DNA of 64,000 nt from Irpex lacteus (lineage: Eukaryota; Basidiomycota; Agaricomycetes; Polyporales; Irpicaceae). The stretch spans positions 62,001 to 126,000 of the forward strand of contig MQVO02000050.1 of the NCBI GenBank assembly GCA_001986395.2. The letters run 5' to 3'. The notes beneath the pieces were generated by a model. The model made no database searches, was not told where the DNA came from, and saw nothing but the letters and a program-made list of their open reading frames with translations. Shown here in pieces: positions 12,990 to 25,403 of this stretch; the first letter of the stretch is position 1; each line of letters opens with the position of its first letter. The position numbers were made by a program, and so were the translations under genes.

Positions 12990-13604
12990 GACTCCGCTGA
13001 ATTAACGCCGTCGCCGGTACCCTTCGACATGACCGCCACGCAATGTACGGACGGCCTTTGCAACGCATAGTTGAGCGTTAGCCGTCGCAAAAGGCTCTGG
13101 ACGAGTGGAGTCTATGATTTCTACGATACCTTTGGTGTCGTTATCCTGTTCGCTCATTGCTGGACGTTTCTTTTCGTATGGCCGCTGACTTATCATGGGA
13201 CTGGCACGTTGGAAACTTATATTGTATTTGCACTCAGCCGGAGAAGGCGACGTGGAAACGACGAGGGAGACCAACGGAAGAGGATGTTTTGAACGGTTGG
13301 GTCCGTCGAACTTGAACGGTCGAGACATTTTCGTCGCCAGACTATTAATCCCCGCATTTCCCACTATGATACATCCAACTCCCCTGATCCCCATATCCAT
13401 CCGTCCTCGATGTTAGTCTGGTTACCATCGACTGCCGCCGCTTCAAGTGCCCATCTCACCTCTCCTTTCGTTCGTGATTACCAGCGAAGCGTCCCAGCAG
13501 AGAAAGGTCATGTACGGACGCCCCGCCGCGAGGCGTGTAAATTTGATGAGCGCGCCTGGCTCAGGATCAGTGGAGACAAGAGCTCGGACGACGAGTGCAT
13601 ATAG
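12990..13604 (+). pseudogene. F-box fragment fused to a decayed copy of the HOS3 3' end
   Basis: Bases 13005-13070 resemble an internal F-box-gene segment (the VTTMNCTDDFLAAF region), broken by a stop. From about 13075 the sequence follows the HOS3 gene from its KALDE codons (10276) through intron 9 and the last exon (LEKATKKRRGRP region), but with many changes, frameshifts and stops. It is not coding. It shows that the duplicated unit included the HOS3 tail. Confidence 0.75.
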
Positions 13605-13972
13605 TAAATTATCAATCGACACAGCAAGCCACAAACTAAGTACATCTAACGAACAGGGTAAATCGCTATCGTATTGTCTCCTCGGCGTGCGGTGTGTGAC
13701 TAAGCGTCACATCTGACATGGAACTTGAACTTGTAGTACTGCCGTATACGCAAGAGTTAACTCTAGCGTGACTTCCGAGCTGCTGCGGTCTGGAAGTCAG
13801 CAGACTACTGGCTAGCGCGCGCCTTGTGGCAGCTATGTGGAAACGATGTACATGCTATTCTCAGGCTCTGCAGGTTGCCCTTGACTCACTCTGAGGTACT
13901 GTACTCTGAACATCGCTCTCGAGCCTCGCAACCCGACTCATTACTCATTGCACCTGCTTCAGATACATCAAG

Positions 13973-15684
13973 ATGGCGGCGGCGCGCATCCCCCCTGAAC
14001 TCTTTGATGACATCCTGGCATACTGCGTGGAGGATGAGCGAAAACACGATCTGCTACGCGATTACGAAGACAGGGAAGACCGGCAGGAAACACTACAGTA
14101 TTTCTCGAACTGCTCTTCAGTTTGCGTCTACTGGGCAAATTTCATTCGTCCACGCATGTTCCAGATACTCGTGTTACGCTCCGCTCGAGACCTTTACGGT
14201 TTACTGGCCTTATTACGCGAACCATGCAGCCCCCGCATCCGGTCTGTTGCACATTGTCTGCGAACGGTGGCTGTGTTTTATCGGCTCGCGGACTACTTCT
14301 GGTGCCACAGTCTCCAACGTTTACATACATATGGAGTCCATGAAGAGCTTTCTCTCCGTATCCATATCAGCGGATCTGCACCTCGCAAAAAGAAGTGTAC
14401 CGTCCGCCATCCACTATTCTACACTATACCCAGAATAACCCCATTTCATCGCAACCCGCTGATTCATGTCGACCTGATCATCGAGGCAGTCCGCTTCTTG
14501 GATGGCACTGGGTTCCTTAACCTCATACGCGATATCGGCTACTCTGGAACCCTCCCTCGTTCTGTACACTGTACTTTCGTCAGGTGGCGTGACAGACTCA
14601 CCCTCCCTCTTGCATCCCTCGACCCAATATTGCCTCTGAACCAGCAGCCTCATGTAAAGCCTTTTGACGTGACCACTACGGGATGTATGGATAATTCTCT
14701 AGCGGCTTTTGCAATGCGTAGCTGCATTGGACGTCGCGGAAGAGACGTTGTGATGCTCGACCCTTCGGATGCTAATCGCTTCCAGGGTATCTTCAACGAG
14801 TGGGCGAGCCTCCTGGATCCATATTTTCCTATCCGATCTCGAGTCATTTCTGCCACTCCACTTTTTGGGAGAGAGGGAGACAACTCGCTTTCAAAGGCCA
14901 ATCAAGGTAAGGAACTGTAAAAATCGTTAATTTGACGTGCTTCTAACAAGGATTTATGTTTGTCGCAACAACTCTAATATAGGTATGACAGGCTATTTGT
15001 GGCGGATGTACAGGCCCGCCTACACCCTTGATCCTACTAGTAGCGATGACGATATCATCGAGTTCGGATTCTATATGTGTTCAGAGCAAGGCCATGGCCT
15101 TGCCACTGGTAGCGCACAAACCGCGTATATTTGTTCAATTGTGATCGATATATTCCAACCTCGATGCCTTACGGGTCCGGGGATTCGATTCAAGTTGTCA
15201 CTGGAACACAATCTTCCGCAACGTTCTCCAGTGCCCCATGTTGGAGACACTCGAAGTCTCTGTAAATGGGTGGGACGAGCTACAGGAATTTGTGAGCGAT
15301 CATCGTGAAACGCTAGCTATCGCAGAATCGCGGGGAAGGTTGAGGCTCTGTCTCCTAGAAGGGGAAGGACACACTGTCGAAGACGAATATCGGCGACAAG
15401 TCGATCTAAGTGACGTGCCAGTGATAGACCGAGCAAACACGGATGAGGTGCGTAATATTCCTAATACGGTTCTGCCGAAGAAACTTACACTAGCATCTTT
15501 GTTTCTCGTATCTACTCACGGGATCATGATGATATGATCTTTGCTGTAGGATTTGGAATCCGTGCCAGAGAACGGGCCCCAGGAGCCGGAGAGTCTGCAA
15601 TCCGGGCCTGAGGACTGGCGACGGGTATTAGAGGCTGAGATCGAATCAGAGAGGGCTTTTAACGAGGCACGGTGGGAGGCATAG
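13973..15684 (+). pseudogene. F-box-like protein, copy 2 (frameshift in exon 2)
   Basis: Exons 13973-14906, 14983-15447, 15550-15684. The ATG at 13973 follows a CTTCAG acceptor and the same short leader as copies 3 and 4. Exon 1 is open: MAAARIPPELFDDIL, then WANFIRPRMFQILVLRSARDLYGLLALLR. Exon 2 begins in the frame of copy 3 (GYLWRM), but after about 15150 the conserved residues (WNTIF, MLETLEV, ESRGRLRLCL) lie in the next frame, so an indel lies between about 15150 and 15210. The last exon ends in EAEIESERAFNEARWEA, shared with copy 4. Translation of the genomic sequence would stop at 15306-15308. A sequencing error is the alternative to a real lesion. Confidence 0.7.
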
Positions 15685-15739
15685 CACCTACCAAAACTCA
15701 TCACGCGTGAATGCAAACAGGGCTGTCGTGGGGGTGGTA

Positions 15740-16152
15740 CTCGTGGACTGGTGACTGCCTCTACGTATCAAACTTTTCTACGATCTTTACAATACCTCTA
15801 GTAGTGTTACAATTTCCGAGACTGTTCGTTCATTGTTAGACGCGTTTCTTAACGTATACGCGTATATATTGTCTTTACACTCAGCTGGAGAAGGCGACGA
15901 AGAAACGATGAAGGCGGCCCGCTGAGGTGGATGTCCTGGACGGCTGGATCCGTCCATGATCACGAGCGAAGCGGCACGACGGAGAAAGGTCTCGTACTCC
16001 ACTCTGCTGTTAGGCATTCGAATTTGACGAGTGCGCCTGGCTCAGGCTCGGGAGTGGAGACAGGAGCTCGTAGGACGAGGGCAGCAGCGAGGAAACTGGA
16101 GAGGGAGATTTTGGGTGAAGTGGATTGTAGAAGGGAGAATCTGGAGGGTTGA
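15740..16152 (+). pseudogene. Second decayed copy of the HOS3 3' end, internally deleted
   Basis: Matches HOS3 from about 10293 to the stop region: intron 9, the LEKATKK codons (near 15884), then a jump from the ...GGATCCGT site (about 15950) to CCATGATCACGAGCG, which in HOS3 lies about 190 bases further on. Short GTCC-containing repeats at both edges suggest a deletion by slippage. The last 140 bases (RTRAAARKLE region) are well kept, though the upstream frame is broken. Confidence 0.75.
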
Positions 16153-16605
16153 AATGCTCATCATTGAAGCAGGTGAGATAGCTGTGCGTGGGTACGTGGT
16201 CCGTCATCAACGTTTTTACTTGCCGCGGTGCATGTAGTAAACTGTTAATTAACACACCGCAAGCCACAAACTGCATCTAACGAGCAGCGTGAAGTTGCTA
16301 TCATAGTTTTCTTCTATTGCGATATACGCATCCCATTTGAAGGTAAAGCAGGCACCAATCAAGTTCGAATTCGAGTTGGCCGCTGCGGCCGTCACGGTCA
16401 CACTCGGGTTGGCAGTAGCAGTGACAGTGCGGGTCACACACGAGTCTACTCGTGGGGGCCAGCCTGGTCGCACTGGTATACGTGCCATTCCCAGGCTACG
16501 CAGGTTGCGTCTTGACTCTCAGGTAGTGAGTATCTTGAGCATCCGGTCTCAATCTCTGCGATCTCTGGCTCACTACTCCTCGTACCTTTACTTAGATACA
16601 TCAAG

Positions 16606-18357
16606 ATGGCGTCACTGGCAGCACGCATACCCCCTGAACTATTCGATGAAATTTTGTCCTGCGTGGAGGACGAACACGATCTGGTACGCGAGTATGAAGA
16701 TAGCGTAGCCCGGAGAAGAACACTACGGTATCTCTCGAATTGCTCTTCAGTTTGCATTCACTGGGCGAATTTCATTCGTCCACGCATGTTCCAGATACTC
16801 TTGTTAGACTCCGCTAAAGACCTGTACGATTTACTGGCATTATTACGCGTGCCATGTAGCCCTCGTATCCGGGATATCGGAAGTTGTCTGCGGAACGTAG
16901 CCGTGTTTTATCGGCTCGAGGACTACTTCTGGTGCCACAACCTCCAACGTCTGCAAAGGTGTGGCGTAGTACACGAAGAGTTTGGTCTCCGTATTCACAT
17001 CAGTGGGCGAGCACCATCTATTCTCATCCGCGACAAGCACCATACCGTCCGCCATCCCCTATTCTACACTATACCCAGGATAGTCCCATTTCATCGACAG
17101 CCATCGCTTTATGCCGACCTGATTCTCGATAGAATCTCTTTCCCGAATGGCACTGGACTGCTCAATCTCATGCGCGATCTCAGCTACTCCAGGATTCTCC
17201 CACGTTTCGTAAGCTGCAAAGGCGTCGTCTGGCCTGATGAGCTCAGCCTCCCTCTTGCATCCCTCGATCTGAAATCTCAACTGGACCAGCTTCCCTACGT
17301 AGAACCTATCAACGTGACCGTCAGGGAATGCTCGGACAACTTTTTGACGACCTTTGCAATACATAGTCATATTGGACGCCGCGAAAGAGGTGTTTTTATG
17401 CTCAACCGCTCGGACGCCGATCGGTTCCTAGACGTCTTCAGCGAGTGGGCAGACCTTGCTCGACAAGCAAGCTTTGTCCATTCGGATGTCACATCTCAAG
17501 CCTTTCTTGCCAAGGGATCCTTAGGAGAAAGCAACCGGCTCTTAAAGTCTGAACAAGGTAAGGACATGTGGCACATCGTTGACTTTTAATGCTCCTGACT
17601 AGAAGTTATATTCTGTCGCAACAACCCCGAATGCAGGTGTGACAGAGCTTATGTGGAAGTTGCAGAAGCCAAGTTATTTTTTGGCCCCTTACAACCCCTC
17701 GGTCGAGTTCGGGTGCAATACACGTCTAAAGCAAAATCAAGACCCAGGTGGCGCACAGACGACTCGCATCTCCTCCATTGTGATCCGCATATACGATTCG
17801 AAAATTCGACGACTCGATTGGAATCCAATCTTGCTCAAAGCCCTCCAGTTCCCGATGCTGGACACAATGGAGGTTTGTATCCATGGGCAGAGCGACATAA
17901 GGCGTTTCGTGAATCATCATCGCCAAGTATTGGCCGTTGCAGAACGGCGGGGAATGTTGAGGCTCTGTGTCTCAGAAAAATCGGCGTCTCAGAACGAGCA
18001 TTGGCGACAAATCGATTTGCATGACCAGCGATACGTGTACCCAATACACGTCGATGTCCATGAACCTGTACGTATATATCTTCGGGTTAGCTGAAGTATT
18101 GACTCTGACTGCCTTGTTTTGTCTCGTGTACTCATCGGATGATATCGTCTTCATCATAGGAGGAGGACGAGAATTTATTTGAAGACCCGACAGAGCGTGA
18201 GAGGAGTCCAGTTGGAGAATCCGGATCCGATGTTAGTATGAAATGGGAGGAGTACTTGAACAAAAGGTATAGACTCTCCGGTTCTATGCGCTTGTCACTC
18301 CTATCCAGATTGCGACCATCCCCCCTACGCCAAGTCTTCACATATGAAAGTGGATAG
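16606..18357 (+). CDS. F-box-like protein, copy 3 (intact)
   Basis: The only copy of the family that reads without a lesion: exons 16606-17557, 17637-18067, 18160-18357, 526 residues. Starts MASLAARIPPELFDEILSCV, followed by RRTLRYLSNCSSVCIHWANF and RPRMFQILLL. This is the usual N-terminal F-box-like pattern of the expanded basidiomycete families, expected to bind Skp1 and present substrates to an SCF ligase. The remainder has no motif I recognise. Introns have GTAAGG/CAG and GTACGT/TAG boundaries. The last exon differs from copies 2 and 4: it carries EEDENLFEDPTERERSP instead of the ESERAFNEA ending, so the C-terminus has diverged. No signal peptide or membrane segment. The specific substrate is unknown. 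Confidence 0.75.
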
Positions 18358-19162
18358 GGTTTCTGGTCACTCCCGTTTGACTTGTCCATGGGAGAGGATA
18401 TGATGTTCAATTAAGTGAGTGCCTTTAAATGACGAACACTTTAGCGCACCATCTGAATACCTTACCGCTAGTACTGTACTTGATTACGGTTCAGCATACA
18501 AAGATGTGGTATCCTCAGAGACGGCATTCCACGAGTATGAATCCCTGTCTCCATTGCGCTGCAGACCGGCCATCGACCGTCTGAATCCGTTGACATTCGA
18601 TTCGGCGCTATGCCGTATGATTGGATACGTAGGAGAGAGGAGAGGCGGAAGGATATATGAGCTAAGCAGGATGGACTGGACGCGCGACGTGGTTGAATTG
18701 GTTGGATGACAAGCGGAAGATGATGACGATGAGGATGTGTCTGCTCTGGCAGTCCGAAGAAGGCGGACGAACGTAGACTAGGATCGGTCGAGATGAAGAG
18801 CGGCGTGACGAAGGGAAGTTTGGAAGAGCTAGTAAGTTAGTATTCAGCGCAGGCAATAAATTGTAACGTCGTTTAATTTATTGAGTTGACAATGTGTGCG
18901 TGAAGAGTAAGTAGAGAGGACTCAGATGAGGAGGTTGGCGATACCTATCTGCGTACAAAGAATGCGATGCACAATCAGTACATACATCCTGTGTACACCG
19001 TCCGTACTCACCTTCCTTATGCGCTAACTGCGCTCTACCGTCGCAGTCAGAGCCAATCACAGCCCGGCCACATCGAAGTCGGACGAAACCCCTAGACGCC
19101 GAAAATCACGACAACGCCTAGTGACGTCAGACACGCGTCCTCCGACACACGCCGACCAACCT
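18358..19162. other. Intergenic; no supported gene
   Basis: An ORF of 96 codons at 18419-18709 has no recognisable features and may be chance. The segment from 18860 on is the upstream region of the superoxide dismutase gene. Confidence 0.5.
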
Positions 19163-19169
19163 TATATAA
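19163..19169 (+). promoter_or_regulatory. Candidate TATA box of SOD2
   Basis: TATATAA lies 52 bases upstream of the SOD2 ATG, in otherwise C-rich sequence. Spacing fits a short 5' UTR. No transcript data. Confidence 0.5.
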
Positions 19170-19220
19170 CCGTCCACCGACATATCACAACATATCTTTC
19201 CTCTGTTGATTCCTCCCGCC

Positions 19221-20750
19221 ATGATCCTCACAAGCACCCTTCGACTTGCTGCGAACTCGACAAAGACGAGGGCTTTTGCGCTCTCTGCGCGCGCTGCGTC
19301 TGCCAACGTGCACACCCTGCCCAAGCTCGACTATGCCTACGATGTCAGTACTCTCTCTTATTGTACTTCATTTCATGAAATGACTGACGTCTATGGCGAT
19401 AGGCTCTCGAACCACATATCTCAGGCGAGATCATGACCCTCCACCACACCAAACACCACCAGACGTACGTGAACGGTCTCAACGCCGCCGAAGAGGCCTA
19501 CGCGAAGACGTCCACCCCTAAGGAGAGGATCAAGCTGCAGGCTGCGCTGAAGTTCAACGGCGGTGGTACGTGTCTCGTCTCATCTTCTCTTTCCTCTTCC
19601 ATACACCTCACTTCAGTCCCTGACGTACACTTGTTCATTCGTTAACGCTCACGACAGGCCACATAAACCACACCCTCTTCTGGAAGAACCTCGCACCCAC
19701 CAGCGCAGGTGGCGGCGCCCTCAAAGACGGACCCCTCAAGCAGGCCATCGACAAGGATTTTGGCGGGCTTGACGGGCTCAAGAAGAAGCTCAACGCTGCT
19801 ACGGCCGCCATCCAGGGCTCAGGATGGGGATGGCTCGGGTACAACCCTACGAGCGGGAAGTTGGAGGTTGTGACTAGTGCGAACCAGGATCCGCTTTTGT
19901 GTGAGTGCTCGAGTCGTTTGATGATTTGTGGGGAAGGGAAATGCTGACCGAGATACGTGTGTTTTTTTAATTCATTTTTGGACTTTTGGATGGCTTGGAC
20001 TTGATGAATTCGATGGATGCATCTCAAACTTTGGACGTTTGGACTGTGCACGCGGTTATGACATCGGTTGTCGCGGGCGAACGTGAACGCGAACTGTACT
20101 GGGCCTAAACACGAACACAAACACGAATACACCCATATACGGATGCACGGACGAATCATGCGCGTGCATATATTGACCACGCTCGCTCCCAACTCGCCAA
20201 CGCCAACTCGCCAACGCTCCCTCGACTCGCCAACGCTCCCCCGACTCGCTCTCCCTGCCTGTTGCTTTGCACATGCTCGCTGACGCTTCGCAAACTCGCT
20301 CGCTGACGCTTCGCCGGCTCGCTAACGCTCGCCACGAACAGCCCACGTCCCCATCATCGGGATCGACATCTGGGAGCACGCGTTCTACTTGCAGTACAAG
20401 AACGTCAAGCCTGATGTGAGTTCTTCTCTCTCTTTGTTTCTCAACCGTCGCTTCCCCGCTTCCTCGCTCGACGGAGCGACACGTCCTCCTCTTTATGCCT
20501 TCTACACCTCCTTATCTCTCCATTGGACGATACTGTCTCTTTTCACCCAACCGAACAATACCTCGTTCCCTACGCTTCACTCACGCTGGCCGTTCCTCTA
20601 TTTTGCTACCACTTCTATCAACTGACCCGCATACGTCGATGCTAACTCCACTATATCCAGTACCTGAACGCGATCTGGAACGTGATCAACTTCGAAGAGG
20701 CCGAGAAGCGGTTCGTCGAGGCTGTCAAGGCTGGGGAGAACGCGCTCTAG
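19221..20750 (+). CDS. SOD2: Mitochondrial Mn superoxide dismutase
   Basis: Converts superoxide to hydrogen peroxide and oxygen in the mitochondrial matrix. Exons 19221-19343, 19403-19565, 19658-19900, 20342-20415, 20661-20750 join in frame to 230 residues, the normal length. The first 30 or so residues are rich in Arg, Ser and Ala without acids ([20 protein letters not shown]), a typical matrix-targeting peptide. The mature part begins [22 protein letters not shown]. Metal ligands are visible: the first His in [11 protein letters not shown], the His of NHTLFW, and the Asp and His of [23 protein letters not shown] is also conserved. Intron 3 (441 bp) is unusually long for this window and carries a short tandem repeat. 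Confidence 0.96.
20198..20336 (+). repeat. Short tandem repeat in SOD2 intron 3
   Basis: Degenerate repeats of ACTCGCCAACGCTCCC and CTCGCTGACGCTTCGC type run up to just before the acceptor of intron 3 and account for part of the intron's length. Confidence 0.6.
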
Positions 20751-23711
20751 TTTTCGACAGTTGCGCTATGAAGAGTACTGTATGGCTAGGACAGGAAACT
20801 TAGGGAAAGTGCGAGGAGAGTGGATGGATTTTAGATGTTGCAATGAACATTGAAGAAGTTGTGCTGTCTATTCTCGCGTGGTCTAGCTAATTAGTGAATG
20901 TTGCATATGCTTCGTATGGTGAGCATTTCTCCGACACTTGCTCTGTTCTCACGCGGATGGTTAAACGGTATATCGATGTCTCGAGGGTGTAAACTCATAG
21001 CCAACACGTCAGATCGAATCATGTGAAGGGAAGACTCGCTCACACGCGATACATGGCCTGCCTGTTTATTGAGACGCGTCTCTGACTATGAACAACAGGA
21101 AGTGCGGCTCGGAGAGTACACGACGGAGAAGTACTCAGAAAGGCCTGTTACGTCTCCATTGAGGATGCCTACATAGCCTCAGAGGGCCTTATACGTACGC
21201 CATCTATACTACAAAAATGCTCAGAATATACGGGTATTGGAAAGTGCGGGAAGAAATGCCGCACTCCGCACTGTGCGCCGCACACTTCAGCGCCTACTCT
21301 GTGACAGCCTTGGTGACTGTACGTTTCACAGTGCTTGCACACGTACACGTACACGTATGTATCATCTATATAAATTAGAAATTAAACGAATACGTAGCTC
21401 TATAGTAGAACTCTTATAACATATGCATGATGATGTACTCACCCATGTACGAAGGATACAGCAGGCGAGTTGTCAGCCGCTGTGACTAAATGTGACTTCA
21501 TGGGCGAAATATTACTGGGACCGTGACCGATACAGTACTTGCTACTGGAAAAGCCAGGTGATGCGCTGGATACGACATACCCTTGCTATCAAATGACCAT
21601 TTATGTATACTGAATCGCGCTGTGTGACGTTCACCTGAGTACTTAGTTGGCATGCAGTTGCGTGATCTGTCACGAACTGACTGGAATATATCGCTTCAGG
21701 CTTATGCGGTCTCTACATTGACAAAGGCATCACATATAGTATAATAAAATACATTAATGCAATTTAGAGTGTAGCATACCGCGTTCCAGGCCGTGATACA
21801 TTGTATAAGTACCGGTCAACAGCCTGCCCAACATATCCCCGCACTTATGACTCTTGCGTGAATATTTGGCCATTAAGCTTGTGAGACATATTTAAATTTA
21901 CTCAAAACAGCTTTTACTGGTATTATAAGCGGGTTTTCTCTCCATACAACACCTATATAATGCCAAGTACGAGGCATGAGAGCACAGACGCCAGAAGGTG
22001 AACAGTCACACCTTCCTAAACAAGTAACCGGCAATTGCCGCCGCACACTCGGCCGCACATTCGGCCGCACACTTTTCCCCGCACTTTCCATTTCCCGTAC
22101 GTTCTCAAAATGCTCGGGGGGAGTCGAACAACCGGATTGGTGGAGACATGGAAGGATTCCGATTCGTTCTTGCGTGATTTACGGCCTCTGATAGGTCGCG
22201 CGGTCGCGGTGATAATAGGCCGCCCTTCGCTCCGTGTCAAATATCTTGCGTAGTCTGGGCCTAAGGCCTCAGTGCCCTCTGGAGTCAAGTACTGGTGATT
22301 GCCCCTTATGGCAATGATCCCGAACTCTACGCCTCAGGCTACCGGGGGAGTCGGAGTCTAACCCTGTGGTCGTGGGTCAGACAATGTGGTTTCATTTGGA
22401 TTATCGCCTGATAGTTTGTTATTAGTAGTGTACTTGGTAGTAACCTGTGTCTACTGGGGGAGTCGGAGTCGTAACGTGGTCGGGGAATGACTCAGAGCAG
22501 GCGGCCGGATTCAAGTGTTGCAGTTCGAGATCACTGAAGTGTGCACATGCTTACATAGGAATGTAATTGTATCATGATGGGTCAGTGTCAGATTTGGCAA
22601 GTACGGATGATTATAGATTTATTGACCACCGAAGACCACCACTACCGTGACGAAGGCACGGGTGGCGGCTAGTAACAATAATAAAACCAGAATTTATACC
22701 GTCCATCTGCGGACTCAACGCCTTGCCTTATATGATTGGAAGGGGGTTCAGAAGTGGCAGAAGTGTACCTTTTAGCACTGATCCGCGGAAGGATGTGTGT
22801 TGGTGGTCTCCGAGTCAGGTGGCTGGCAACGGTAAAGGAATGAATCAACGGAAGTATGCGGGATCCCTCGTTACTCTCCCAATGTGTTACGTGCGTACTC
22901 CCACCCGACAGGGGGATATCATATCGGTTGCTTATACCCAGCCACGCAACTCGCATAGATCTACGTTGAGAATTCATCAAATGCAACACTCAAGGTATAG
23001 TGAGGTCAAAGTGCGTACCCCATGTCTCAGACTTTTAAGATCGGTTACCCAAGAGTACGCCATCTCATGCCGCCGTGTCGTAACTTCCGACGGTGAGTCT
23101 GTGTGCCGATATTGAAAGCATTTGGACCTGGTAATTCTACTGCAGGACCTGGCATTAACCGTACAAACGCGACTAATTTTCGACTTTTTGAGCTATAATC
23201 GATGGTGACATGACTCAGTGTTCGTTTCTTTCTTTTTCTGTGCGTCCTTCTCAGGCGCATCGCCCACCACTATACTAGTATGCGTGAGTCTCAGAATAGT
23301 AGCATCAGCAAAGGTCCGGATATTCAGGAGGAACTTGAACGCACAGTACTGCATATCTCTCTGGCAGCGCGTGCACGAACCTGTGCGACATCACGATCCT
23401 CACGCACGCATGATGAATACAACTGCCTCGCATCGGGCGTGGGTCTTCCAAACCAATTGAGGAGAGAACTCGAACCTACAGGTTTCAGCGTCGACAGCGT
23501 TCCAGAGAGTATAAATACAATGACCATGGTGTACAGAGAGATTCTACGAGTCGAATACCGCTTCATGAGAACCATGGTTACGCCAAATCTATCGACCCTG
23601 CCGAATGAGAAGTGAGATGACACAATACGCTTTTTGTTATGTAGCGAATACTCACTTGATTAGATATCTAGTTCCTACCGTCCCACAGCGCACAGATAAA
23701 ACGGATGGCAC
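20751..23711. other. 3 kb without a supported gene
   Basis: Only short ORFs. Two GCAC-rich stretches stand out (about 21240-21300 and 22035-22090, GGCCGCACA-type tandem units), resembling the GTCGCAC repeats near 52.9 and 63.9 kb. A GGGGGAGTCGGAGTC motif occurs at 22343-22360 and again at 22455-22470. This may be old transposon debris, but no coding remnant is recognised. Confidence 0.45.
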
Positions 23712-25403
23712 TCACGCCCTACTTGCACTGTTAAAGAGCCGATGTAGGTATGGCGATGGATATACTATGGGCGGGTTTGTCAGTTCTCGCACCACAGAAG
23801 CATCGTGGTGTGTGAACGCTTCGTTGAAAGCCCTCTCAGACTCAATCTCCGTCTCCCAATCTTCGTTTAGAATCTCGGGCTCGTAAAAGTTAGCCTACAG
23901 TGAATTCATCCCACGGGCAAACACGGCAAAGTTAGACACACATCCGGCTAGCCAGTACTGAGTACAGTATACGCACCATGGCCAGTTCAAGATCAAAATC
24001 ATCTCGCACGTCACCCAGATTGACTTGCCGTGGATGTTCTGTCGCAGGCATGTCTTCTGAGGAGAAGAGCCTCAGTTTTCCCTGTGATTCTGCGGCGGCC
24101 AATATTTGACGATGCCGGCCCACAAAACGCCCAAGCTCATCCCGCCCATGCACATACACTCGGATTGTGTCCAGCATGGGGAACCCGAGGGCTTTGTCTA
24201 AGATTTTATCCCAGGCGACTTGCCAGAACTCTTTACGGTATGCACCAATCACGATTGAACAAATGTGTGTCATCTGTGGGCTACCCTGGTCTTGTACTGG
24301 GCGCGTATGACACCCGAACTCAGCCAAATGTTTGGGTTGGCCGGGCCACTCAGGTGTTCCGTGCATCCTCCAAAAGTACGCTGCCACAACGAAATTCGAG
24401 GTTGTTACTGTAGCAAATTAACGACAAAATACAACACTTACCCCGACCAGTTTCCGAAAGCTCGCTGTTTCCCTCACGTGCCAAAGATCCACTAGAAAAG
24501 AAGACTCGAGATGTGATAGCATGATATTCCAGGTTTGTCATGCGAGTAAGGCTTGCCCAGTCAAGGAAGATAGCCAGGAATCGGTCAACGTCCAAAGAGC
24601 TGAGAGGTAGAACACCTTTGGTGCGGCGTCTAATGTAGCTACTTATTGCAAAGGACGCCGCAAAATTGTCCGTACATCTCATGATGGTCACGTCGAAAGG
24701 ATTTGTGCGTGGGTGCTGGCTTAGTGGAAGCTGGAACATTGGGTTGAGGGATGTCAGAGGGATGCTAGGTCCGTCACCCCAGACGAGATTTTCGCAGCGT
24801 ACGAAACGAGGGAAAATCCCAGAATCGTTGATATCACGTATGAGATTGAGCAGGCCAGCACCATTTGAGAAACGGATTCCTTTGAGAAGCAGGTCGACAT
24901 GAAGCAGTAGTGGCCGATGAAATGGGACTATCCTAGGTACAGTGTTGAAAAGGGGACGGCGGACGGTACACCGTTTCTTTCCGTGGATGAGGATAGATGG
25001 TGCTCGCCCGCTGATATGCACACGGAGATCAAGCTTCTGGTGCGTGTCACGCACTTGTAACCTTTGGAGGTCGTGGCACCAGAAGTAATCTTCGAACCGA
25101 TAGAACACGGCTACCGTTTGCAGACAACGTCCGATGGACCGGATACGGGGGCTACATGGTCTGCGTAGCAATGCCAGTAAACTGGAAAGATCTTGAGAGG
25201 AGCGTAATACTTACGAGCATCTGGAACATGCGTGGGCGGATAAAATTCGCCCAGTAAGCGCATACTGAGGAGAAATTCGAGAGATACCGTTGTATTCTTC
25301 GCCGGGCTGCTCTATCTTCGTAATCGCGTACAAGATCGTGTTTGTCCTCTACGCATGCCAGGATGTTATCGAAAAGTTCAGGGGGAATGCGTGTCGACGC
25401 CAT
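23712..25403 (-). pseudogene. F-box-like protein, copy 4 (inverted, frameshift in exon 1)
   Basis: Minus-strand relative of the tandem F-box genes. Exons 25403-24442, 24380-23977, 23894-23712. Starts MASTRIPPELFDNILACV, then WANFIRPRMFQMLV. At 25201-25220 four extra bases create a GTAAGT and shift the frame relative to copies 1-3; the conserved continuation (LRSSQDLSSLLALLRRPCSPRI) is one frame over, and no intron of reasonable size repairs it. The exon 2 acceptor has moved 9 bases downstream, keeping frame (YFWRMHG). The C-terminus shares ETEIESERAFNEA with copy 2. No HOS3 fragment accompanies this copy. Confidence 0.7.

Noticed and set aside
18419..18709. A small gene of 96 codons downstream of F-box copy 3
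   Set aside because: No similarity, no introns, and no supporting signals; chance ORF is likely.
25200..25260. An extra intron in F-box copy 4 using the new GTAAGT
   Set aside because: Possible acceptors give introns of 22-54 bp that either break frame or lead at once to a stop.
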